The notes under the pieces were generated by a model that was not told the origin of the DNA, made no database searches, and saw only the letters and a list, made by a program, of their open reading frames with translations. A program made the position numbers and the translations under genes. DNA of 64,000 bases, from the NCBI RefSeq assembly GCF_947497285.1, contig NZ_CANMFT010000002.1, positions 62,001 to 126,000 of the forward strand, given 5' to 3'. Below, in pieces: positions 36,611-45,761 of the stretch; within the stretch, counting starts at the first letter, position 1; each line of letters begins with the position of its first letter. Source of the stretch: an uncultured Aliiroseovarius sp. GTDB lineage: Bacteria > Pseudomonadota > Alphaproteobacteria > Rhodobacterales > Rhodobacteraceae.

Positions 36611-38437
36611 ATGGCTCGTATACCTCTTCTACAATTGACCGATATCTCGCTGACCTTTGGCGGCGATCCGGTTTTTGATGGTCTGGATTTGGTCATCCAA
36701 CCCGGCGACCGGGTTGCGCTGGTTGGCCGGAACGGGTCGGGCAAGTCCACCCTGATGAAGGTCATGGCGGGGCTGGTCGAACCCGATCGTGGCGCACGGG
36801 TTTTGTCGCCCGGCGTGTCGGTGGGGTATATGGAACAACACCCGGATTTGTCCCAATACGCCACTTTGGGCGATTTCGCGGTATCGGGGCTTGAGCCGGG
36901 GCAGGACTATCTGGTTGAACGGGTGGCCGAGGGCTTGAAGATGCGGCTGGACGCCCCGGTCGGCACGGCGTCGGGCGGTGAACGGCGGCGCGCGGCGCTG
37001 GCCAAGTTGCTGGCCGAGGCGCCTGACCTGATGTTGCTGGACGAACCCACGAACCATTTGGATATCGAAGCCATCGAGTGGTTAGAAGCCGAGCTGACGC
37101 AAACGCGCGCGGGTTTTGTTCTGATCAGCCACGACCGCGCCTTTCTGCGGGCGCTGACACGTGCCACGCTTTGGGTGGATCGTGGGCAGGTGCGCCGACA
37201 GGAAAAGGGCTTTGAGAATTTCGAAACATGGCGTGACAAAGTCTGGGACGAAGAAGACACCAGCCGCCACAAACTGAACCGCAAGATCAAAGCCGAAGCG
37301 CGCTGGGCGGTCGAAGGCATCAGCGCACGGCGCAAGCGAAATCAGGGACGATTGCGCGCCCTTGGCGATCTGAGGGCGGAACGTTCGGCACAGATTTCCC
37401 GGCAAGGTGCTGCTGGAATGATGCTTGACGCGGGCCCGAAATCGGGCCGCAAGGTGATCGAGGCGAAAGGCATCTCTAAATCCTACGGTGACCGTGTGAT
37501 CCTGCGCGACTTCGACCTGCGTGTCATGCGCGGCGAAACCCTTGCGCTTGTGGGGCCGAATGGGGCGGGCAAGACCACGCTGTTGAAAATTCTGATTGGG
37601 CACGAGGCACCCGACACGGGAAGTGTCAGTCATGGCACCGGGTTGGAAATCGCAGTGTTCGATCAAAATCGCACCGGGTTGGTCGAAGATGACAGCCTGT
37701 GGGAAAATCTGGTGGGTGATCCCGAAATGCGGGTGTCGGGGAAGGCCGATCAGGTGATGGTGCGCGGCACCCCGAAACACGTTGTCGGCTACCTGAAGGA
37801 ATTCCTGTTCTCTGACGCGCAGGCCCGCGCACCGGTCCGGTCGCTGTCGGGTGGCGAAAAGGCACGCCTGATCTTGGCCAAGATCATGGCGCGGCAATCG
37901 AACCTTCTGGTGATGGACGAACCCACCAACGATCTGGACGTTGAAACGCTGGACCTGCTGCAAGAGCTTATTTCAGCCTATGACGGCACGGTTCTGGTGG
38001 TCAGCCACGACCGTGATTTTCTGGACCGCGTCGCCGAACGCACCATCGCGATGGAAGGGGACGGCCGCGCCACGATTTATCCCGGTGGCTGGTCGGATTA
38101 TCAGTCACAGCGCAAGGCGCGCGCGAGTGAGCCAGAGCAAAAAGCCACAAAATCAAAGCCTAACGAGGTGAAGGTCAAGCAAAATCCGCGCCACGAACAG
38201 GCAGGCCTTTCTTTCACCGAACAGCACCGTCTTGACGCGCTGCCTGCCGAAATGGACCGTCTGTCTGCCGAGATCGCCAAGCTGGAAGAGTTTCTGATGG
38301 ACCCCGATCTGTTCACCAAAGAACCGGTGAAGTTCAAGAAAGCATCTGAAGGTTTGGCCCAGCGGCAACATGCCTTGGCCGACGCCGAAGAGGAATGGCT
38401 GGCGCTCGAAGAAAAGGCAGAGGCCGCGCGCGGGTGA
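36611..38437 (+). CDS. ABC-F family ATPase (Uup-like)
   Basis: A 608-residue soluble protein with two ABC ATPase domains and no membrane part. Domain 1: Walker A VGRNGSGKST, signature SGGERRRAAL, Walker B LMLLDEPTNHLDI. Domain 2: GPNGAGKTT, LSGGEKARL, LLVMDEPTNDLDV. A C-terminal coiled coil (RLSAEIAKLEEFL) matches Uup, which acts on ribosomes or on branched DNA intermediates. This points to translation or genome stability, not transport. It lies 31 bp after olsB. Confidence 0.92.
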   Translation: MARIPLLQLTDISLTFGGDPVFDGLDLVIQPGDRVALVGRNGSGKSTLMKVMAGLVEPDRGARVLSPGVSVGYMEQHPDLSQYATLGDFAVSGLEPGQDYLVERVAEGLKMRLDAPVGTASGGERRRAALAKLLAEAPDLMLLDEPTNHLDIEAIEWLEAELTQTRAGFVLISHDRAFLRALTRATLWVDRGQVRRQEKGFENFETWRDKVWDEEDTSRHKLNRKIKAEARWAVEGISARRKRNQGRLRALGDLRAERSAQISRQGAAGMMLDAGPKSGRKVIEAKGISKSYGDRVILRDFDLRVMRGETLALVGPNGAGKTTLLKILIGHEAPDTGSVSHGTGLEIAVFDQNRTGLVEDDSLWENLVGDPEMRVSGKADQVMVRGTPKHVVGYLKEFLFSDAQARAPVRSLSGGEKARLILAKIMARQSNLLVMDEPTNDLDVETLDLLQELISAYDGTVLVVSHDRDFLDRVAERTIAMEGDGRATIYPGGWSDYQSQRKARASEPEQKATKSKPNEVKVKQNPRHEQAGLSFTEQHRLDALPAEMDRLSAEIAKLEEFLMDPDLFTKEPVKFKKASEGLAQRQHALADAEEEWLALEEKAEAARG

Positions 38438-38438
38438 G

Positions 38439-38468
38439 GCGGGGCCGCAGGCCCCGCATCTTATCTTT
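38439..38468. terminator. Terminator between ABC-F and MttB-family genes
   Basis: GCGGGGCC (38439-38446) pairs with GGCCCCGC (38450-38457) around GCA, followed by a T-rich run. It separates convergent genes. Confidence 0.75.
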
Positions 38469-40006
38469 TATACGGGAAGGTGAATGTTGAACCGCGCCCG
38501 GATCGCCGCGTCAACTTGCGGGTCAAAGCGCGCACTGCCCCGCTGCGCCAGAATATCCTCTTTCCGCGCGGTGGCGGCAGCGATCAGATCGGGTTTGCCA
38601 ACCTCGGCCCATTCTTTCGGAGACGTCCGATCGCCAAGGGTCGGATAGACAAAATCTGTCTGCATCCGGCTCAGCGTCTGATCTTCCCCTAGGTAATGAC
38701 CCGGCCCCCCAAGACAGACCGATCTCATCATTTCGATGCTGACCGAATCCTCAGTGATCTCGATCCCGCGCACGCAGCGCAACGCCTGCCCGACGATGTC
38801 GTCGCCAAGGATCAGGCTTTCATGACAGAAGCCCAGAAGCGAAGCGTGCATGCCTGCGGCCTCGTAGACCATGTTCAGACCCGACAGACCGGCCAGCACA
38901 TTGGAACACATCTGTTCCCAACCGGCCTGCATATCCGGCAGTTTCGAATCCGAGAACCCGGCGGCGGCCCCACCGGGCAGGCCATAGAACTGGTGCATCT
39001 GCGCGCAGCCTGCCGTCATCAAAGCCTGTTCGCCCGATCCGCCCGACATCGCCCCGGACCGCAGATCGACCAGGAAGGGCCACGTGCCGAAGATCGCGGG
39101 GTGCCCCGGTGCGATTGAATTGACATAGACAACGCCCGCCAGACATTCCGCCACGGCCTGAACGATCGCGCCGGCCAGCGTGGGGGGCGCAGTGGCTGTG
39201 GCCATGCCGGCTGACAACAGCAACACGGGCATGCCAGCCGCGATGACCTTCTCCATCACCTGACAGCTTTCGGTGGCGAATTTCATCGGCGGCACGACAA
39301 AACAGTTGGTGTTCGACACGAAGGGGCGCGTGCGCCACGCGTCCTCGCCGCCCGCGATCATGTGCAGAAGCTCGATCCCGTCTTCTACAAAGTCGGGCTC
39401 TGAAAATGAGACGCCGACATGCTTTTTTGTCCCTGATGTGCAGGCGTAGATTGAGTTCAGGTCCATCTCGCGGTTGTCGGGAATATCCCGGCAGACCATG
39501 GGCCGCTGAAGGAAATGGATGTTGTCCAGCTGATCGACGATGCGTGCAGCATCATGCAGGTCCTGAACCGTGCTTTCTCGGTATTCCCGTCCATGTGGGT
39601 CGACCATGTGAACTGCCGCGCCTGCGGTGCCGTAATGCACGCGCTTGCCGCTGAGGGTCAGGTCGTGCTGTGGATCGCGACCGCACAGGGTGATGTCCTT
39701 GGCCGCCTTGGCCAGCATGTCTTCGACCAATGCGCGTGGGAAGCGAAGGCGCCCGTCATCTCCCAGAATGGCCCCGGCGCGGGTCATATGGTCGATGCCT
39801 GATCGCGGGGCATCCGCCAGTCCGATCTGTTCGAGCGCGTCCAACGCTGCGGCATGGATGCGCGCGATGCCATCCGGCGAAAGCGGCGTGTATGTTCCGC
39901 CTTCCATCCCCGGGCGCACTGGGCGAAGGTCACGGGACAAAGGCGCTGAACGAAGGGCTTGCCGGGCGAGGCGACCACCAGAGCGGCGGGCAGAGGAATT
40001 GGTCAT
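38468..40006 (-). CDS. Trimethylamine methyltransferase family protein (MttB-like, no Pyl)
   Basis: A 512-residue protein of the MttB superfamily (COG5598), which moves methyl groups from quaternary or tertiary amines to a corrinoid protein. Marks: ERPMVCRDIP-like text QRPMVCRDIPDNREMDLNS, SNTNCFVVPPMKF, SAGMATATAPPTLAGAIVQA and GGAAAGFSDSKLPDMQAGWEQM (landmarks). The frame has no in-frame amber codon, so it is a non-pyrrolysine member, like glycine betaine methyltransferases. No corrinoid protein or reactivase gene lies nearby. The substrate is unknown. Confidence 0.88.
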   Translation of the reverse strand: MTNSSARRSGGRLARQALRSAPLSRDLRPVRPGMEGGTYTPLSPDGIARIHAAALDALEQIGLADAPRSGIDHMTRAGAILGDDGRLRFPRALVEDMLAKAAKDITLCGRDPQHDLTLSGKRVHYGTAGAAVHMVDPHGREYRESTVQDLHDAARIVDQLDNIHFLQRPMVCRDIPDNREMDLNSIYACTSGTKKHVGVSFSEPDFVEDGIELLHMIAGGEDAWRTRPFVSNTNCFVVPPMKFATESCQVMEKVIAAGMPVLLLSAGMATATAPPTLAGAIVQAVAECLAGVVYVNSIAPGHPAIFGTWPFLVDLRSGAMSGGSGEQALMTAGCAQMHQFYGLPGGAAAGFSDSKLPDMQAGWEQMCSNVLAGLSGLNMVYEAAGMHASLLGFCHESLILGDDIVGQALRCVRGIEITEDSVSIEMMRSVCLGGPGHYLGEDQTLSRMQTDFVYPTLGDRTSPKEWAEVGKPDLIAAATARKEDILAQRGSARFDPQVDAAIRARFNIHLPV

Positions 40007-40222
40007 GTGAGAAACCTGAGGATAAGGGCAAGGAATGGCGACAAAATTGCGCCTTCAGGGCCGCCCGCGCGCGGCGCGCCCACGCTCTGCACCGATGGTG
40101 CGCGTGATGATGGTCACGAGCCAGTCCAGTTGGTCCATTCCGCCCCCTCCTGCCGAGCAGCCTGGAAGACAATTTGCGACAGGTCTATCGCGTTTGCGGC
40201 ATCCCGCGTCGCTCAGGCAGGG

Positions 40223-40864
40223 TCAGAAGCCGGCAACCATCACCACAGCCGCATAATGGGCCGCAGCCCCCAGCAGCACATGGGCATGCCAGATCGCCCG
40301 ATTGAACGGAAGATGATCGCCCAGATGAAATACGATACCTAGGGTGAACAGAACGCCGCCACCGACCAGCAACACAAGCACGACGGGGCTGAACACAGCG
40401 ATCAACGGGCCGATCATCAGCACAGCCATCCAGCCCTGCATCAGGGTCAGCATAAAGCTGAGCCGTTCGAAACGGCGAAAAAAGAACAGCTTCAGCGTGA
40501 CGCCGATTAACGCCAGCGTCCATGCCCCGGCCGCCAGTGCGATGCCATTGGTCCCGCCAATGCCGATCAACGCAATCGGCGTGTAAGTTCCTGCAATCAT
40601 GAGGTAAATGGCTGCATGGTCGAAGCGACGCAAGACCCTGCGCGCTGATTTGTGCAGCGTCATGTTATAGGCTGCCGAAAGCGTGAAACTGGCGATCAAT
40701 CCGGCACCATAGGCCAGCATGGGAGGCAAATATCCCATGGGCGCATCCCCCAGCGCCCAATAGATCAGAGCCGCTGCGCCGATCAGGGCGGCAAAAACAC
40801 CAAACCCATGGACAACGCCATCTGCGATATATTCGCGGTATGTAAAGTCCTTCCCGAACTCCAT
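40223..40864 (-). CDS. PAQR / haemolysin III family membrane protein
   Basis: A 213-residue protein with seven hydrophobic helices, resembling the haemolysin III/PAQR family, which has ceramidase-like metal-binding features. DGVVHGFGVFAALIGAAAL (first helix His), SAAYNMTLHKSARRVLRRFDHAAIYLMIAGTYTP and the C-terminal HAHVLLGAAAHYAAVVM are the family's His/Asp sites. The function in bacteria is unsettled despite the name. ATG at 40864 with AAAGGGTGG before it is chosen over the frame start at 40957. Confidence 0.88.
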   Translation of the reverse strand: MEFGKDFTYREYIADGVVHGFGVFAALIGAAALIYWALGDAPMGYLPPMLAYGAGLIASFTLSAAYNMTLHKSARRVLRRFDHAAIYLMIAGTYTPIALIGIGGTNGIALAAGAWTLALIGVTLKLFFFRRFERLSFMLTLMQGWMAVLMIGPLIAVFSPVVLVLLVGGGVLFTLGIVFHLGDHLPFNRAIWHAHVLLGAAAHYAAVVMVAGF

Positions 40865-41008
40865 CGAACCACCCTTTCGCTTATCTAATAGATAAGAGCC
40901 AATACGGGCATCGGCATGTCGATATGCGGGAAATAAAATGTCAACCGCACGTGACACGACGCACTTTCAGTCTAAAAGCTGGCAGAGAAATGTAAAGAAA
41001 TAATGACC

Positions 41009-42406
41009 TTAGAGGCCCTGCGACATTTCCGACAGGATGGTTGGGATCATCATGACATCGTCGCGTGTGCAAGCGAACTGGCCGACCGTGACGCGAATGA
41101 CGAACTGGCCCTGGTGGCTGGTCTGCGTCAGATAGATCCGCCCGTCCCGGTTCACACGATCCAGAAGGGTGGCCGTTGCCTCATCATCCTTGAAGCGGAA
41201 GGTGAACAGCGACAGGATCGGGGGTGTCGTGATGGCAAAGCCGGGCAGGGCCGCGATGGCACGCGCGGCATCATTGGCCCATGCAACATGGTTGCGGATG
41301 CGGGTGCGCAGGCCGGACAGTCCCTCGGACCGCAACAAGAACCAAAGCTTCAACGCCCGAAAGCGGCGCCCCAGCGGCAAGGTCCATTCGTTGTAGTTAA
41401 CGACCTCGTCGCCACCTTGTGTCTTCAGATATTCGGGCCGCAGTCCCATGGCCCCGATCTGGGGGGCGGGGTCGCGCAGAAACTGCACCGCACAGTCGAA
41501 CTGCGCACCAAGCCATTTGTGCGGGTTGAAGACGATGCTGTCGGCGGCCTCGATCCCAGCCCAGAGCGCCCGAAACTCTTCGCAGATCATTGCCGAGCCT
41601 GCCCAAGCCGCGTCGACATGAACGGTCAACCCGTGGCTATGCGCCACTTTGATACAGGCGCCGATATCATCACACGCCCCGATCGATGTGCCACCGACGC
41701 ACAGAACGACGCCTGCGGGTTTCATCCCCGCCTGAATATCCGCGCGGATCATTGCCTCCAGCGCGTCAGCGTCCATCGACCAGGTGGGGTGGTCGGGGAT
41801 GGTCGGCACTTTCACAAGGTTGTCTTGCCCGATCCCGGACAGGCGCACCGCCTTGTCCACGCTGGAATGGGTTTGCGCGCTGGCATAGATGCGCAGGCGG
41901 GGCGCACCAGACAGGCCCTTGGTGATCCCTTGATGGCTCAACGCAAGCTCTCGCATCGTGGTCACGGCTGAAAATGTCGCGGTGGTCGCGCTGTCATGAA
42001 TGGTGCCGGTGAAATCGGCAGGCAGCCCCAAGGCGTCGCGCAGCCAGCGGATGACAAGGTCTTCCATCTCGTTGGCCGCCGGCGCCGTTTGCCACAGCAT
42101 CGCCTGCGCCGACATTGCGTTGGCAAGCTGTTCGGCCAGCATCGAGGCCGGGGCCGCATTGGCTGGGAAATAGGCAAAGAAGCGCGGGTGCTGCCAATGG
42201 GTCATCGCGTCGGGCACCAGCCGGGTGAAATCGTCGAAGATCGCCTCGATCGGTTCGGGCGCTTCGGGGACGGGGGCCTCGATCCTGGCCAGAAAGTCGC
42301 CTGGCGCGATGTCGGGGCGCACCGGGCGGTCGCGCAGCCCGGCGTGGTAGTCACGCGCCCAGTCGGCTGCGCGTTTTTGCCAGTCTGCCAGTTCTGAATA
42401 GTCCAT
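41009..42406 (-). CDS. PLP-dependent group II decarboxylase (aromatic amino acid type)
   Basis: A 465-residue pyridoxal-phosphate enzyme of the group II decarboxylase family. HVDAAWAGSA precedes the PLP-binding Lys in FNPHKWLGAQFDC, and the N-terminal HPRFFAYFPANAAPASMLAEQL is typical of aromatic-L-amino-acid decarboxylases. The substrate may be Trp, Tyr, Phe or Asp; sequence alone does not decide. ATG 42406 has GGAG 7 bases upstream, better than the TTG at 42418. A tandem repeat lies just upstream. Confidence 0.9.
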   Translation of the reverse strand: MDYSELADWQKRAADWARDYHAGLRDRPVRPDIAPGDFLARIEAPVPEAPEPIEAIFDDFTRLVPDAMTHWQHPRFFAYFPANAAPASMLAEQLANAMSAQAMLWQTAPAANEMEDLVIRWLRDALGLPADFTGTIHDSATTATFSAVTTMRELALSHQGITKGLSGAPRLRIYASAQTHSSVDKAVRLSGIGQDNLVKVPTIPDHPTWSMDADALEAMIRADIQAGMKPAGVVLCVGGTSIGACDDIGACIKVAHSHGLTVHVDAAWAGSAMICEEFRALWAGIEAADSIVFNPHKWLGAQFDCAVQFLRDPAPQIGAMGLRPEYLKTQGGDEVVNYNEWTLPLGRRFRALKLWFLLRSEGLSGLRTRIRNHVAWANDAARAIAALPGFAITTPPILSLFTFRFKDDEATATLLDRVNRDGRIYLTQTSHQGQFVIRVTVGQFACTRDDVMMIPTILSEMSQGL

Positions 42407-42426
42407 TGCTCGCTCCAACAGGTATA

Positions 42427-42442
42427 TTGTTAACTTGTTAAC
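42427..42442. promoter_or_regulatory. Tandem TTGTTAAC repeat before the PLP decarboxylase
   Basis: TTGTTAAC occurs twice head to tail (42427-42434 and 42435-42442). Each copy contains the palindrome GTTAAC, 8 bp apart. It lies 21-36 bp before the start codon and is a candidate operator. Confidence 0.55.
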
Positions 42443-42499
42443 CGAGTGAGTGGCAGCGTCAAGTTATCCATAGCGTCAACACCAGACGATCGGATCGGC

Positions 42500-43246
42500 T
42501 CAAGCGTTTTCAAGTGCCGTGATGATCGGCGAAAAATCCGCGGCCGACAGGCTTGCCCCGCCCACCAGCGCGCCATCCACGTTGGACACGGCAAAGATCT
42601 GGGCCGCATTGGAGGCTTTGACCGACCCGCCATACAGGATACGCGTCGAGCGGCCGACCCCTTCGCCAAAGCGGCGTTCCAGACGGGCGCGGATGAAATC
42701 ATGAACCTCGCCGATCTGGTCCAATGTCGGAACCTTGCCCGTGCCGATGGCCCAGACCGGTTCATAGGCGACGACAAGGTTTTCGCCCGTCATATGGTCC
42801 GGGATGGACCCTGCCATTTGACCTCCGATGATTTCCAGCGTGTTATGAGCGTCGCGTTCGTCAAGCGTTTCGCCGACACAAACCACGGTTTTCAAGCCTG
42901 CGGCGATGGCGGCATACACCTTCTGGCGGATATTTGCGTCGCTTTCCTTGTGGTCTTCGCGCCGTTCTGAATGGCCAAGGATCACAAACTGCGCCCCCGC
43001 ATCCGCCACCATCCCGGCCGAGATATCGCCCGTATGTGCCCCGCTTTCCTGCGCGTGGCAGTCCTGCCCGCCGATGGCAATTTGTTCAGGCACTATGTCA
43101 GCGGCCCGCGACAGAAGCGTTGCCGGGGGACAGATCAGGATGTCGCATCCCGGCGTGGGGTGGGCAGATGCCAGTGCCGTCAACTCGGTCAGGCTTGCGT
43201 TGGTTCCGTTCATCTTCCAATTGCCCGCTGCCAGTTTGCGCCGCAT
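42500..43246 (-). CDS. tpiA: Triosephosphate isomerase
   Basis: A 248-residue TIM-barrel glycolytic enzyme. The N-terminal RKLAAGNWKMNG (Lys), GHSERRE (catalytic His), VAYEPVWAIGTGKVPT (catalytic Glu) and ILYGGSVKASNA are all intact. GGAAGGA just before ATG 43246 settles the start; the longer frame to 43444 runs under the oppositely oriented oxygenase gene and is not coding. Confidence 0.98.
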   Translation of the reverse strand: MRRKLAAGNWKMNGTNASLTELTALASAHPTPGCDILICPPATLLSRAADIVPEQIAIGGQDCHAQESGAHTGDISAGMVADAGAQFVILGHSERREDHKESDANIRQKVYAAIAAGLKTVVCVGETLDERDAHNTLEIIGGQMAGSIPDHMTGENLVVAYEPVWAIGTGKVPTLDQIGEVHDFIRARLERRFGEGVGRSTRILYGGSVKASNAAQIFAVSNVDGALVGGASLSAADFSPIITALENA

Positions 43247-43392
43247 CTTTTTTATCCTTCCTCTGTCTGATGGGACCGTTGTCCGATGCAGGGCGGGGGG
43301 CGTCAAGCCCCGGCGCAATCCGCAGGCCTTGCGCGGGCAGGTGGGATCGCTACAACCATACGGCACAATGGACTGCCAGAAGGAATGTCGCC

Positions 43393-44310
43393 ATGGTCCC
43401 CAGACTGGACGCTGCACTGATTGACGCGCGCGATCCTGCGACAATGGATGCCCTTCGACACGCCGTCGAAAAGGTCGGCTTTTTGACAGTGCACAACACA
43501 GCGATTTTGCGCGCCGACATTGCGCGCGTCATCGAAGCCTATCGCGCCTTTTTTCATTTGCCCGACGCTGAAAAACGCGCCGTAGATATGGCCCAGACCG
43601 GGGCCAACCGGGGCTGGGGCGCTCAGGGAGCCGAGCAAGTCGACCCGGCGGCCAACCCCGACTACAAGCAAGTCTTTGATAGCGGCTTTGCGTTGAAGGC
43701 CGACGATCCCTTGCGCGCCCAAAACCTGTCGGTCTACGGCGACAACCTTTGGCCTGACGTGCCGGGCTTTCGCGACGTGATCGAAGGCTATTATGCAAAG
43801 GCCCTTACGGTGGCGATGGGGCTGTTGCGCGCAATCGCCGCCGCGATTGGTGAGGACGAGGACCATTTCGACGCAGCCTTCACCCGACCGATGGCGCTGT
43901 TGCGCGGAAATTACTATCCGCCGCGGCCCGATTGGGCGGCTGAAAAAGACTTCGGCATCGCAGCCCATACCGATTATGGCTGCCTGACACTTTTGGCCTC
44001 AGACGGCGTGGCAGGGCTGGAGGTTCTGAGCGCCGATGGCAGCTGGTCCAAGGTGAACGCCCCGATCGGAGACTTCGTCATCAATTTCGGCGAAATGCTT
44101 GAGATGTGGACGGCAGGGCGCGTCAAAGCGACGTTGCACCGCGTCATTGGCACGGCCGAGGAGCGCATTTCGGTCCCTCTGTTTTTCAACCCCAATCACG
44201 ACACCAACGTCGCGCCGCCAGGCGCGGGGCGGGTCATACTGGCGGGGGATCATATGAAGAAGAGGTTTGACGAAACCTATCTACACCTGAAAAAGGCCGC
44301 GCGGGATTAA
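43393..44310 (+). CDS. 2OG-Fe(II) oxygenase (isopenicillin N synthase family)
   Basis: A 305-residue non-haem iron oxygenase. An N-terminal DIOX_N-like domain (VEKVGFLTVHN, FFHLPDAEKRAVDM) is followed by the double-stranded beta-helix core with the metal triad HTDYG (about residues 192-194) and HRV, and the 2-oxoglutarate-binding Arg-x-Ser in RISVPLF. The substrate is unknown; some relatives act on plant-type metabolites or make ethylene. GAAGGA at 43378-43383 supports ATG 43393. It overlaps the next gene tail-to-tail by 4 bp. Confidence 0.88.
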   Translation: MVPRLDAALIDARDPATMDALRHAVEKVGFLTVHNTAILRADIARVIEAYRAFFHLPDAEKRAVDMAQTGANRGWGAQGAEQVDPAANPDYKQVFDSGFALKADDPLRAQNLSVYGDNLWPDVPGFRDVIEGYYAKALTVAMGLLRAIAAAIGEDEDHFDAAFTRPMALLRGNYYPPRPDWAAEKDFGIAAHTDYGCLTLLASDGVAGLEVLSADGSWSKVNAPIGDFVINFGEMLEMWTAGRVKATLHRVIGTAEERISVPLFFNPNHDTNVAPPGAGRVILAGDHMKKRFDETYLHLKKAARD

Positions 44311-44618
44311 GACAAGGCCGCAAGCGCCCGCTGCGCCCAATCGCAGGCAAGCTCTGGGTCATCCAAAGCGGCCTCGGGCAGGGTCCAGTAGCCCATCGTC
44401 TTTCCATTCATGCCGAAGATGCGGCTGCCGTCAGCCTGCAAAGCGTCGGCAAAATCGCCCTTGGCCTTCAGAAAAACCTGGCCGTCGCTGGACAGGATCG
44501 CAAAGACTTGCCCGTCGGCATAAAAGGTCGCGCCGCCCATCATTTTGCGATGTGTCAACGGGCCAAGTCCGCTGAACAGCTCTTTGACGAAGGCGATATC
44601 GGCGTCTGAAACCGCCAT
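44307..44618 (-). CDS. TfoX/Sxy N-terminal domain protein
   Basis: A 103-residue protein of the TfoX N-terminal family: FVKELFSGLGPLTHRKMMGGATFYADGQVFAIL and a later GYWTLPEAALDDPELACDWAQRAL. The partner C-terminal domain of gammaproteobacterial TfoX is absent, so a role in competence should not be assumed. The start abuts the sufA stop (base 44618 shared), so it is probably coupled. Confidence 0.88.
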   Translation of the reverse strand: MAVSDADIAFVKELFSGLGPLTHRKMMGGATFYADGQVFAILSSDGQVFLKAKGDFADALQADGSRIFGMNGKTMGYWTLPEAALDDPELACDWAQRALAALS

Positions 44619-44992
44619 CAGCTGGTTGAGGTCTGCGTGGTCAGGTTGTCGTCGAACTTGATCGATTCTCCGCAGCCGCAGGCTTCGCTGACATTGGGGT
44701 TGCGGAACTTGAAGCCAGCTTCAAGAAGCGACACCTCATAGTCGATTTCGGTCCCGAACAAGAACATCTGCGCCATCGGGGCGATGATCACACGCGCATT
44801 GCCTTGTTCGACAACCTCGTCATGGGGGTCGACCTCATCGACATAGTCCATGGTGTATTCCATACCCGCACAGCCACCTTTCTTGACGCCGATGCGCAAG
44901 CCTTTGTGGCCCCCAGACGCCATAAGCTTGGCGATCTGCGCTTCTGCGGTGGCGGTCATGGTGATCGGCGATTTGCCGGGAATACCAAACAT
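44618..44992 (-). CDS. sufA: Fe-S assembly A-type carrier SufA
   Basis: A 124-residue HesB/IscA-family scaffold or carrier of the SUF system. Ligand Cys41 (KKGGCAGMEY), then Cys105 and Cys107 (EACGCGES) are conserved. AAGGAG before the ATG at 44992 supports this start over the longer frame to 45040. It follows a DUF59 gene by 65 bp, the usual end of alphaproteobacterial suf operons; sufBCDS are not in the window. Confidence 0.92.
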   Translation of the reverse strand: MFGIPGKSPITMTATAEAQIAKLMASGGHKGLRIGVKKGGCAGMEYTMDYVDEVDPHDEVVEQGNARVIIAPMAQMFLFGTEIDYEVSLLEAGFKFRNPNVSEACGCGESIKFDDNLTTQTSTS

Positions 44993-45057
44993 GGATGTCT
45001 CCTTCGCCTTCAAGGTAAGGTCTCGAAGGGTGTCACTCAAGTGGCTGGCGTCCGGGC

Positions 45058-45423
45058 TTACATGAAGCCCAGTTCAAGTCGGGCTTCGTCGGACATCATT
45101 TCCATGCCCCAGGGGGGATCCCACGTCATTTCCACGTTCACGTGCTTGATGCCCGCCACCGGCTCGATCGCTTCGACCAGCCAACCCGGCATTTCACCGG
45201 CAACCGGACAACCGGGCGCGGTCAGCGTCATGGTCAGGTCAACTTCATTCTGGTCGTTGATCTCGATCGTGTAAACAAGGCCCAAATCATAAATATTGAC
45301 TGGAATTTCGGGGTCATAGACCGTTCGGCATGCCTCGACAACACTGTCATACAGGGGGTGATCCACTGTTGACGGCTTGATCAGGGGTTCGCCTTCAAGT
45401 TGGTCCGGAGTGTTCATGGTCAT
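45058..45423 (-). CDS. DUF59 / SufT-like Fe-S assembly protein
   Basis: A 121-residue MIP18-family (DUF59) protein associated with the SUF Fe-S pathway. YDSVVEACRTVYDPEIPVNIYDLGLVY is the family core, followed by LTAPGCPVAGEMPGWL with the conserved Cys and EMTWDPPWGMEMMSDEARLELG. Two ATGs, at 45423 and 45417, are possible; neither has a strong ribosome-binding site. It lies upstream of sufA on the same strand. Confidence 0.9.
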   Translation of the reverse strand: MTMNTPDQLEGEPLIKPSTVDHPLYDSVVEACRTVYDPEIPVNIYDLGLVYTIEINDQNEVDLTMTLTAPGCPVAGEMPGWLVEAIEPVAGIKHVNVEMTWDPPWGMEMMSDEARLELGFM

Positions 45424-45761
45424 GCTGTGTCCGTCTTAATCCTGACTGAACATATAAGGATTGGAGCGGCAGAGGTCCAGTGGCGGCGTCGCGTTCAATG
45501 ATGCGTTTGCAGCGCGACCTTTGCGCACAGCGGAACAGACAACCGGCGCGGTGGCCGCTTGGGCCACATTGCGCGGCTGCCTTTCGTTTCTTTTCCGACG
45601 CCAATAAGCGTCAAAAGCGAGAACTGTCGCCCAATTGCCAGAGGATTGATGCGCAATCGACAAGAATTTGCCTTAAAATGGACGATATCCGCGCTGACGT
45701 TGACGATGGGTCAATCATTTGCGTCCATGCAGAATCCGTGTTGTTAGGGGAGCACAAAGAA
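45424..45761. other. Gap without a convincing gene
   Basis: Lies between the DUF59 gene and a small divergent gene. The plus-strand frame is open from 45480, but the translation is Arg/Cys/Trp-rich and unlike a protein. It probably holds the promoters of both flanking genes; I recognise no RNA or repeat. Confidence 0.5.

Noticed and set aside
44307-44618. TfoX protein as evidence for natural competence
   Set aside because: Only the N-terminal domain is present, and this domain is widespread in non-competent bacteria.
45480-45761. N-terminal extension of the small gene before tgt
   Set aside because: No ribosome-binding site at either upstream ATG, an Arg/Cys/Trp-rich translation, and a good GTG start with AGGGGAG further in.
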